Part shown: positions 50,571 through 57,513 of the stretch, piece after piece
Layout: the number at the start of each line of letters is the position of its first letter
Position numbering within the stretch: the first letter of the stretch is position 1
Assembly: GCA_020442915.1 (NCBI GenBank)
Contig: JAGRJD010000033.1
Coordinates: forward strand, 32,994 to 90,506
Direction of reading: 5' to 3'
From: Thiothrix sp.
Lineage (GTDB): Bacteria > Pseudomonadota > Gammaproteobacteria > Thiotrichales > Thiotrichaceae
DNA: 57,513 nucleotides
Notes under the pieces: generated by a model
What the model saw: only the letters and a program-made list of their open reading frames with translations
The model's database searches: none
What the model was told of the DNA's origin: nothing
Position numbers and translations under genes: made by a program

Positions 50571-51386
50571 TCAGGGCTCCTTCCGGGGTCCTGCCAGCGG
50601 ACGGTGCTGGTGCGGAAGGTCATGAAAGGCGCTCAGCAGCCCGAACAGGTACATGAGACGTTCGGTATTGACGCCGCCCAGCCGCCTGCGCATATTGCTC
50701 ATGATATTGCTGGCTACACTGTAATCAATCCCGGTTTCATCCTCGACCTGTTTCATGACCTTGCCGCTGGCCCGGTAGTGCAGCAGGGCGACCTCCTTCT
50801 CCGAAAGGCAATGGTAAACCGGCTCAATAAAGCGTTGCGACCAGTCCGGATCGGCAAAACTGATTGCATGAAACAGGCGCGTCAGACGCCACAGGATTTC
50901 CAGCGTGTCCTGCTTGAGGGCCTTGAAGGGCTCATCATCCTGAAAACTGATCACGCTGACACCTGCTGCTCCCCGGCTTTCCAGCATGACCGGAATGGAA
51001 ATGGCATTTTTGATGCCGTATGCTTCACGCGCCAGCCGGATCACATCAATCTCCTGTGCGCTCAGATCACCGTGCAGTTCATATTCACGCCAGTCCATGG
51101 GAGCCATTTCCCCGCCCAGCAAGCGGCGCACGGTAAAATCCTGCTGTTCCAGGTGTTCACGATGATAATGTTCCAGAAATCCCAGCGGATAAGGGTCGGT
51201 ATGCAGAAACAGGACCGGCAGCCCCGGAAGCAGTTCGTACTGGATACGCGCAGAAAAGGCATAAGTCGCACCGGCATATCCGAGCTTTCGGATATACTCA
51301 CCATATTGCTGGAAACGCTGCTCCAGCGAATCGGCAGCATACAAAGCAGAAACAAATCGCCCGATCAGGGCATGATCTATCGCCAT
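50571..51386 (-). CDS. LuxR-family transcriptional regulator
   Basis: DNA-binding protein of 271 residues from the ATG at 51386 (GGTGAG at 7-nt spacing). The N-terminal region (1-175) resembles an autoinducer-binding-type fold (LGYAGATYAFSARIQ, AYGIKNAISIPVMLE). The C-terminal helix-turn-helix is CLSEKEVALLHYRASGKVM followed by YSVASNIMSNMRRRLGGVNT. No luxI-type synthase is in the window. It seems intact although both neighbours are broken genes. Confidence 0.75.
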   Translation of the reverse strand: MAIDHALIGRFVSALYAADSLEQRFQQYGEYIRKLGYAGATYAFSARIQYELLPGLPVLFLHTDPYPLGFLEHYHREHLEQQDFTVRRLLGGEMAPMDWREYELHGDLSAQEIDVIRLAREAYGIKNAISIPVMLESRGAAGVSVISFQDDEPFKALKQDTLEILWRLTRLFHAISFADPDWSQRFIEPVYHCLSEKEVALLHYRASGKVMKQVEDETGIDYSVASNIMSNMRRRLGGVNTERLMYLFGLLSAFHDLPHQHRPLAGPRKEP

Positions 51387-51488
51387 CAAAGTTCTCACCC
51401 GGAATCTTACTGTCATCAGTTTCAGGATCAGGCCCCACGTTTCCGTTTCAGCCCGCCCCACCCTGAAGACGTACCAGAACCGAAAACA

Positions 51489-51751
51489 TCAGCCAAAGCC
51501 CAGCTCTTTCAAACGCTCCTGCAGGTAACTGCCGGCAGTATGCCGCTCCGACAGCACCACCTCCGGACGCAGGTGCAGGAACAGCGGCAGGGAAATACGC
51601 CCCCGGCTGCGATCGGCAACCGGCGGATTGACCACCCGATGGGTGGTCGATGGAAAATAACCACCGGAAGCCTCCTGCAGCATGTCGCCGGTATTCACCA
51701 TCAAAAGATGGCGGCATCCGGGGCCTGATAATCCACTGCAACCAGACTCAT
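51489..51751 (-). pseudogene. 2OG-Fe(II) oxygenase remnant with internal deletion
   Basis: The C-terminal part is recognisable as an isopenicillin-synthase-like oxygenase: LLMVNTGDMLQEASGGYFPS, STTHRVVNP, RISLPLFLHLRPE. An ATG at 51751 in a different frame begins MSLVAVDYQAPDAA, a plausible N-terminus of the same family, and stops after 16 codons. So the 5' and 3' ends seem to be joined by a deletion of the middle, including the first iron ligands. The remnant is read in frame with the upstream nucleoside hydrolase fragment. Confidence 0.6.
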
Positions 51752-51753
51752 TT

Positions 51754-52112
51754 GTGATCTCGCCGGGATACTGCAGCACCTGGCTGACAATGAAATCAGC
51801 CGCATCCTGCCTGAGTGCAGCACGCTGCGGCGGTGGCAGCCCAAGGTTGCCGAAACCGTCACGACCATGTACAAAATCCGGATACGGCAGCGGCGCATGG
51901 CGCAGCGGACGGGCCACACCAGCGGCCACCGGGAGGTCGCGCCCGGCCATTTCCACCAGGGTCAGGGCATTGCGGGTCGCCTGCTCCACACTCACATTGC
52001 CGAAAGTCGTGGTCAGCCCCAGCAGCTCAAGGCCCGGATCACCCAAGGCGGCGAAAATGGCCATGGCATCATCAATACCGGGATCAGTATCGATAATGAT
52101 TTTATGCCGCAC
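51754..52112 (-). pseudogene. Nucleoside hydrolase remnant, C-terminal part missing
   Basis: The N-terminal region of an inosine-uridine preferring nucleoside hydrolase begins with GTG at 52112 after GGGGAG. HKIIIDTDPGIDDAMAI carries the calcium-binding aspartates, and LTTTFGNVSVEQATRNAL follows. The resemblance ends at PGEIT, about 120 residues in, against about 310 in intact enzymes. The reading frame then runs through unrelated residues into the oxygenase remnant, giving a 207-residue chimera. The start overlaps the truncated ribokinase by 11 nt, so the genes once formed an operon. Confidence 0.7.
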
Positions 52113-52728
52113 CCTGTTGCTCCCCTGCCAGCCAGTCCGGATCAGGTGCCCGACCGGGATCGGCACCCAGCAGCTGCCGCACTTCGATCCGGTTCACGCA
52201 CAGCAGGTTGAGCTTGTCCAGCGGCAGCTCGTGCACGGCGTCCGTCATGGGTGCCGGGTTGAAGGCAACCTGCAGGCCCCTGGCAAAGGCCACCTCGATC
52301 ATCGGGCCGGTATGGCTGCATTCATTCTGCAGCAACAGCCAGTCCCCGGCAGCGGCAGGCGCCAGCAGCCGGTCCAGGTCAGCAGGGGTGAAACTGTGGT
52401 TGGCCCCCGGAAACAGCACAATGGTGTTTTCGGCCCGGTCATCAACCTGGATGATGGCATGCCCGCCAGGCTGGGCAACCGACTGCAGGGCACTGCCATC
52501 CACACCGGCGGCCAACAGCGGAGCCAGCAGGTCGAAATCACCGGCATGGTAGCGCCCGAGATGCGTGACCGCAGCCCCGGCCCGTGCCAGGGCAATGGAC
52601 TGGTTGGCTCCCTTGCCACCCAGCACGCGTCCGTAGCCGGTGCTGGTCAGGGTTTCGCCCGGCTGCACCAGATGCGGCACGCGGTAGACATGATCAATAT
52701 TGATGGAACCGTAATTCCAGATTCTCAT
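52102..52728 (-). pseudogene. Truncated ribokinase-like gene
   Basis: PfkB-family sugar kinase of 208 residues against about 305. The N-terminus MRIWNYGSINIDHVYRVPHL, the substrate motif GGKGANQSIALARAGA, and ENTIVLFPGANHSF match ribokinase. After NRIEVRQLLGADPG the protein ends in a short tail. The C-terminal third with the conserved GAGD catalytic motif and ATP-binding residues is gone. The gene might have suffered an internal deletion that kept the last few codons. Activity is unlikely. Confidence 0.75.
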
Positions 52729-52802
52729 GGGCTGCCCTCCCGCTCAAAGCAGGCATTATAACGGGTTGGCAGTTTTTCCCAAGTCCCTGTAAAACCGGAA
52801 CT

Positions 52803-53375
52803 TCAGGGGTTTGCAGCCGGGAGGAAATCCTCGATCATGCTCACGATCCGGTGGTCTTCCGGCTTGACCTCGCTGGCAAAACTGGCCACCAGCTCACCCC
52901 GACTGATCAGGTATTTGTGGAAATTCCACTGCGGATACTCGCGGGCAGCCTCTCCCAGCCGTTGATAAAACGGTGCCGCCCTGCCTTTGGCTGCATGGAT
53001 TTTTTCAAACATGGGAAAGGTGACATCGTATTTCTGGTTGCAGAAACTGGCGATATCCGACTCACTGCCGGGGTCCTGGCCACCAAAATCATTGGATGGC
53101 AGACCCAGCACCACGAAACCGCGCCCCTGATACTGGCGGTAAAGCTGCTCCAGCCCCTTGAACTGCGGGGTATAACCGCAATGGCTGGCGGTATTGACCA
53201 CCAGCACCAGCTTGTCACCGAAATCATCACACAGATTCACCGTGCGCTCGCTGTCCAGGGTACGCAGGCTGAAATCCAGCAGGGGTGAACAGACCGCTCC
53301 ACTTTCTGCACTCACCAGTCCGGGCATGGCCAGCCCGACGCTCAGCAGGGATGATGCGACTTTATGCTTTAACAT
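52803..53375 (-). CDS. Periplasmic glutathione peroxidase-like protein
   Basis: Thiol peroxidase of 190 residues with a signal peptide (KVASSLLSVGLAMPGLVSA). The peroxidatic Cys is in VVNTASHCGYTPQFKGLEQ. The usual glutamine and tryptophan positions are in LPSNDFGGQDPG and PQWNFHKYLI, so the tetrad looks complete. Family members are mostly cytoplasmic; the export signal implies a periplasmic role and probably another reductant than glutathione. The second family cysteine region reads FPMFEK without the usual partner. Confidence 0.85.
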   Translation of the reverse strand: MLKHKVASSLLSVGLAMPGLVSAESGAVCSPLLDFSLRTLDSERTVNLCDDFGDKLVLVVNTASHCGYTPQFKGLEQLYRQYQGRGFVVLGLPSNDFGGQDPGSESDIASFCNQKYDVTFPMFEKIHAAKGRAAPFYQRLGEAAREYPQWNFHKYLISRGELVASFASEVKPEDHRIVSMIEDFLPAANP

Positions 53376-53540
53376 GATGTTATCTCCTCTCCTATTGCAT
53401 TCATTGCATTGGTTTTATGAATTTTCTGATGAAATGCCTGCTCCACCGGCCAGCCCCGGCGGATGCGCTGCACGACCATCTGACCCTGATTATAGTCCGT
53501 CGGTGTGACAACAGGATGGCACGGGTCAGGCCGGTGAGTG

Positions 53541-54164
53541 CTATTCCCGCCTCAGTATCGGCATGCGCCAGTGCCAGAAAATGGCCGCCAGCCGGATCAG
53601 CACCACTACAATCATCCCTGCCACCATCGCCGGCACTTCCTCCAGCACCAGCCGCAGCAGGGTATAGCTGATGATACCGACAATGGCGGCGCTGGCATAA
53701 ATTTCCTCACGCATGACCATGGGTGCCGACTGGCTGAGCAGGTCACGAATCATGCCGCCGGCAATACCGGTGACCACCCCCATCACCACCGCCACCGGCT
53801 CGGCAAACCCCAGGTAAAGCGCCTTCTGCGCCCCCAGAATCGCAAACAGTGCCAGCCCCACCGCATCGGCCACATCCAGAATACGCAGGCGGATGCCACG
53901 CCCCGGCGGGATGTACTGCACCACCAGAATGGTCACCACGGTCGTGGGCAGAATGACGGCCAGGTAAGTCAGGTCACGGGTCCAGAACACCGGTGTGGCC
54001 CCGATCAGCAGATCCCGCAGGCTTCCACCCCCCAGGGCGCATACGCAGGCCAGTACCAGCGCCCCGAAAAAATCCATCCGCTGGCGTGCAGCCTGTGAGA
54101 CCCCGCTGATCGCCAGCACCATGGTCGCCATGATATTGAGCCCGGTCACCACCCACTCAAACAC
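53541..54164 (-). CDS. UPF0126/TRIC-like membrane protein
   Basis: Membrane protein of 207 residues with seven probable helices and an internal repeat: GGGSLRDLLIG (first half) and GGMIRDLLSQ (second half). These are the UPF0126 (YadS/YicG) signatures, a family structurally related to TRIC cation channels. The gene follows tex by 23 nt on the same strand and may be co-transcribed with it. Confidence 0.9.
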   Translation of the reverse strand: MFEWVVTGLNIMATMVLAISGVSQAARQRMDFFGALVLACVCALGGGSLRDLLIGATPVFWTRDLTYLAVILPTTVVTILVVQYIPPGRGIRLRILDVADAVGLALFAILGAQKALYLGFAEPVAVVMGVVTGIAGGMIRDLLSQSAPMVMREEIYASAAIVGIISYTLLRLVLEEVPAMVAGMIVVVLIRLAAIFWHWRMPILRRE

Positions 54165-54187
54165 GGGTACCGCCCTCTGTGCCGGTG

Positions 54188-56533
54188 CTAGTCTTTGTCG
54201 CGCGCACGGGCGAATGCATCCGCAAAAGCGTTATTGAGCGGAGCACGGTCCTGCTGCGCCGGTCGGGACTGATTGCCGCCGCCATGCCTTCGGGAACGTT
54301 CCCGCCCGTCACGCCGGCCATCCCCGGCCTGATCACGGGCTTTGGCCACCGGGCGTTCGGGCGCCTGCAGGCGCAGGCTCAGGGCGATGCGCTTTCTGGC
54401 CTCATCCACCTCCAGCACCCTGACCGTCACAATGTCACCGGCCTTCACGACTTCATGCGGGTCCTTCACGAACCGGTCTGCCAGTGCCGATATGTGGACC
54501 AGGCCATCCTGGTGCACGCCGATATCGACAAAAGCCCCGAAGTTGGTGACATTGGTGACCGTGCCTTCCAGTACCATGTCGGGTTTGAGGTCAGTGAGGG
54601 CTTCCACCCCTTCCATGAAGCGGGCGGTTTTGAAGGCCGGACGCGGATCCCGCCCCGGTTTGTCCAGCTCGGCAATGATGTCCGTCACGGTCGGCAACCC
54701 GAAACGCGCATCGGCATAATCCTGTGCGCGCAGGCTTTTGAGCACGGTGCTGTTACCAACCAGCGTCTGCAGGCTGGTATGGCTGCGCTCGGCCATGCGC
54801 GCCACCACTTCATAACTTTCCGGATGCACGGCAGAGGCATCCAGCGGATTGTCCGCCCCCCGAATCCGCAGGAAACCTGCCGCCTGTTCAAAGGTTTTGG
54901 CCCCCAGACGCGGTACCTGCAATAGGATCTGGCGGCTGGTAAAGCGCCCGTTCTGGTTGCGGAAGGTGATGATATTGTCAGCAATGGTCTGGTTCAGCCC
55001 CGCCACCCGCCGCAGCAGGGCGGCAGAGGCGGTATTCACCTCCACCCCCACGCTGTTGACGCAGTCCTCAATCACGGCATCGAGTTTGCGTGCCAGCTGC
55101 ACCTGACTGACATCATGCTGGTACTGCCCCACCCCGATGGATCGGGGCTCAATCTTGACCAGCTCGGCCAGCGGGTCCTGCAACCGCCTGGCAATGGATA
55201 CGGCCCCACGGATGGTGACGTCCAGATCAGGAAACTCCTGGGCTGCCGCTTCCGAGGCGGAATACACCGAAGCCCCGGCCTCATTGACCATGATTTTCTG
55301 CACCTGCAGTTCCGGATGGCGCTGGATCAGGTCGGCACACAGCCGGTCGGTTTCACGCGAGGCGGTGCCATTGCCGATCGCCATCAGCTCGACTTTATGC
55401 CTGGCGCACAAGACCGCCAGTTGGGCAATGGACTGATCCCACTGGTTGCGCGGCGCATGCGGGTAGAGGGTGGCATGCTCCAGCAGCTGGCCGGTGCTGT
55501 CCACCACCGCGACCTTGACACCGGTGCGGATGCCGGGGTCCAGCCCCAGGGTGGCCCGCTGGCCGGCTGGTGCGGCCATCAGCAGGTCCTTGAGGTTGCG
55601 CGCAAACACCTGAATCGCCTCCTGTTCGGCCTGCTGGCGCAGCTCGCCCAGCAGATCGGTTTCCAGCTTCAGGTGCAGTTTCATCTTCCAGGTCCAGCGC
55701 ACCACTTCCTGCAGCCAGCCATCCGCCGGACGGCCCTGATCCCGGATACCGAAGCGGGCGGCGATGTGGCGCTCGCCCGGATGGGGCACGCCCTCCTCCT
55801 GCGGCAGATCCAGTTTCAGGCTCAGCACGCCCTCGTTACGCCCGCGCAACATGGCCAGCAGGCGGTGGGAAGGCAGCTTGCGGATATCGGCCTGGTGCTC
55901 AAAATAATCGCGGAATTTGGCCCCTTCGGCTTCCTTGCCCGGAATCACGCTGGAACCGAGCTGACCCTGCTCCCCCATGTCGGTGCGTAGTCCGGCCACC
56001 AGATCGGCGTCCTCGGCAAAACGCTCCATCAGGATGTATTTCGCACCGTCCAGCACGCCCTTGCTGTCGCTGAAAGCCCCTTTGAAGGCTTCGCCCGGAT
56101 TGAGGTAGCGCTGCGCCTCCCGCACCGGATCAAGGCCCGGATCGGCCAGCAGCGCCTCGGCCAGCGGTGCGATTCCGGCCTCAATGGCAATCTGGCCCTT
56201 GGTACGGCGCTTCTGTTTGTAAGGCAGGTACAAGTCTTCCAGCCGGGTTTTGGTATCCGCGTCCATGAGCTGCTGCCTCAGTTCCGGGGTCAGCCGGCCC
56301 TGCTCCTCAATGCCGTTGAGGATGGTTGTGCGCCGTGCTTCCATTTCACGCAGATAAGCCAGCCGCTCTTCCAGGCTACGCAGCTGCCCATCATCCAGAC
56401 TGCCGGTGGCTTCCTTGCGGTAACGGGCGATAAAAGGAACGGTCGCGCCTTCATCCAGCAACTGGATGGCAGCATCGACCTGGGCGGGAGAAGCCGTGAG
56501 TTCCGAGGCGATACGTTCGGTAATACTGAGCAT
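54188..56533 (-). CDS. tex: Tex transcription accessory protein
   Basis: RNA-binding protein of 781 residues from ATG 56533 ([21 protein letters not shown]). The family order is complete: an N-terminal helical region ([15 protein letters not shown]), a YqgF-like domain ([18 protein letters not shown]), helix-hairpin-helix repeats ([21 protein letters not shown]), and a C-terminal S1 domain ([20 protein letters not shown]). A basic Arg/Gly tail ([18 protein letters not shown]) follows. Tex acts in transcription and RNA handling; its exact role is not settled. Confidence 0.96.
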   Translation of the reverse strand: MLSITERIASELTASPAQVDAAIQLLDEGATVPFIARYRKEATGSLDDGQLRSLEERLAYLREMEARRTTILNGIEEQGRLTPELRQQLMDADTKTRLEDLYLPYKQKRRTKGQIAIEAGIAPLAEALLADPGLDPVREAQRYLNPGEAFKGAFSDSKGVLDGAKYILMERFAEDADLVAGLRTDMGEQGQLGSSVIPGKEAEGAKFRDYFEHQADIRKLPSHRLLAMLRGRNEGVLSLKLDLPQEEGVPHPGERHIAARFGIRDQGRPADGWLQEVVRWTWKMKLHLKLETDLLGELRQQAEQEAIQVFARNLKDLLMAAPAGQRATLGLDPGIRTGVKVAVVDSTGQLLEHATLYPHAPRNQWDQSIAQLAVLCARHKVELMAIGNGTASRETDRLCADLIQRHPELQVQKIMVNEAGASVYSASEAAAQEFPDLDVTIRGAVSIARRLQDPLAELVKIEPRSIGVGQYQHDVSQVQLARKLDAVIEDCVNSVGVEVNTASAALLRRVAGLNQTIADNIITFRNQNGRFTSRQILLQVPRLGAKTFEQAAGFLRIRGADNPLDASAVHPESYEVVARMAERSHTSLQTLVGNSTVLKSLRAQDYADARFGLPTVTDIIAELDKPGRDPRPAFKTARFMEGVEALTDLKPDMVLEGTVTNVTNFGAFVDIGVHQDGLVHISALADRFVKDPHEVVKAGDIVTVRVLEVDEARKRIALSLRLQAPERPVAKARDQAGDGRRDGRERSRRHGGGNQSRPAQQDRAPLNNAFADAFARARDKD

Positions 56534-56763
56534 TTTGAATTTTTTGCGAATGGCCGAAGCGGCGCATTTGACCACAATCATTGTATGGGTGCAAAGGCAA
56601 AATCAGGCCAGCCCCTGCCGGCAGGCCGCGAAGGCAGACACCCCGATTGACCGGTATCAATGCAAAACCCGGCTTCTTGCAACAATATCCGGGGATTGAC
56701 GTGCTACATTTATACATGTGTCACCATCTTCCGGGTTTGCCCGGATATTTTCAGGAGTCTGCC

Positions 56764-57408
56764 ATGAACAAGTCCGCCCGGCTGTCTGCCCTCATCACCC
56801 TGTCCCTGGGAGCTGCGACGGCAGCAGCCACGCCGACCACTGCCCCGGATAACAGCGCCACTGCGACAACAGCAGCGATGGCAACGGCACCGACCGCGGC
56901 CACACCCGACCAGGCGGCATTGATCGAGGAGGCCAGAACGGCGGTCATGGCCCTTGGCAGCACCCTGAAAAGGGAACTGCAGGCGGCCATGAAAGCCGGT
57001 GGCCCGGGTGAGGCCATCACGGTCTGCAAGACCCGTGCCCCGGAAATCGCCAGCGCAGTTTCGGAAGAAAAAGGGCTCGGCATCAAGCGTGTCAGCCTGA
57101 AAAACCGCAATCCGGAGGCCGGAGTACCGAATGAATGGCAGACCGCCGTACTGGAAGACTTTGAAACCCGCAAGGCTGCCGGCGAGGCCCCGGACCAGCT
57201 GGCCTATGCAGACGTGGTGGATAACGAATTCCGCTTCATGAAAGCGATTCCGACCGAGGGCCTGTGCCTGACCTGTCACGGCATGGAACTGGCACCGGAT
57301 ATCAGGGCCAGAATCGGCGAGCTGTATCCGGAAGACAAGGCAACCGGCTATCAGGAAGGCGACCTGCGGGGTGCCTTTGTGGTTGTCAAACAGCTGGCTG
57401 AACACTGA
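56764..57408 (+). CDS. DUF3365 (Tll0287-like) haem-binding protein
   Basis: Exported protein of 214 residues. The signal peptide begins at ATG 56764 after CAGGAG; a long Thr/Ala-rich linker follows (about 20-50). The domain contains ITVCKTRAPEIASAVSEE and a haem motif CLTCH in EGLCLTCHGMELAP, fitting a c-type haem site. The C-terminus YQEGDLRGAFVVVKQL is the DUF3365 signature. It is probably a periplasmic sensor or electron carrier; DUF3365 is otherwise known as a sensory domain. It is divergent from tex. Confidence 0.85.
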   Translation: MNKSARLSALITLSLGAATAAATPTTAPDNSATATTAAMATAPTAATPDQAALIEEARTAVMALGSTLKRELQAAMKAGGPGEAITVCKTRAPEIASAVSEEKGLGIKRVSLKNRNPEAGVPNEWQTAVLEDFETRKAAGEAPDQLAYADVVDNEFRFMKAIPTEGLCLTCHGMELAPDIRARIGELYPEDKATGYQEGDLRGAFVVVKQLAEH

Positions 57409-57513
57409 AGGCCCGGAAAGGCTGGGGGCCTCCAACCCTGAAACCACAAGACAAACAAGTGGTCAGTCCCTTGACCGTTGGGTTCATCCTTAGGGGATTC
57501 AGTAGAATTTGCG

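Overview
The window reads as a gammaproteobacterial chromosome segment, moderately GC-rich and densely coding. The evidence is gene order and content: pyrG-kdsA-eno-ftsB-ispD-ispF, accB-accC-prmA followed by a zinc-ribbon/DUF3426 gene, dksA-gluQ, and holA-pgpA are all gammaproteobacterial arrangements. A membrane nitrate reductase with two NarK transporters and NarX/NarL indicates nitrate respiration. I cannot name the genus. No rRNA, tRNA, CRISPR array, insertion sequence or prophage was seen.

Layout. 1-9.2 kb: respiratory nitrate block. narK1, narK2 and narG lie on the minus strand, with narG running off the left edge, divergent from narX-narL on the plus strand. The shared 322-bp gap holds a NarL-like inverted repeat. 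9.3-14.1 kb: pgpA and holA, a hypothetical gene, a lipoprotein with a peptidoglycan-binding domain, and a HerA/YjgR-type ATPase. 14.3-25.0 kb: housekeeping genes for biotin carboxylase, ribosomal protein methylation, DksA, tRNA(Asp) modification, isoprenoid, cell division, enolase, KDO and CTP synthesis. 25.2-31.1 kb: an unusual composite hairpin, two divergent paralogous phosphoribosyltransferases, an MFS transporter, a secreted glycosidase-like protein, a FUN14-like protein and an alpha/beta hydrolase. 31.3-34.6 kb: the oadG-oadA-oadB sodium-pumping oxaloacetate decarboxylase. 34.7-38.8 kb: a signalling cluster of a coiled-coil protein, a membrane OmpA-like protein, a Ras/Rab-like GTPase and an HD-GYP protein. 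39-44.8 kb: a hypothetical protein, an SDR, fmdB, two outer-membrane beta-barrels, aspS and a thioesterase. 44.9-49.9 kb: an RND pump and a membrane-fusion protein with an extremely long heptad hairpin. 50.1-52.7 kb: a patch of broken genes, including remnants of uridine kinase, nucleoside hydrolase, ribokinase and a 2OG-Fe(II) oxygenase, around an intact LuxR-type regulator. 52.8-57.4 kb: a periplasmic glutathione peroxidase-like protein, a UPF0126 membrane protein, Tex and a DUF3365 haem protein.

The most unusual signals are four. First, the composite hairpin at 25198-25271 has GGAGGAG loops on the minus strand (CTCCTCC on the plus strand) and a strong ribosome-binding site with a 15-codon ORF inside. 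Second, the membrane-fusion protein has two arms of 19 heptads each. Third, the GTPase/OmpA/coiled-coil/HD-GYP cluster has no function I can assign. Fourth, several genes of one nucleoside-salvage pathway have decayed in parallel within 2.6 kb.
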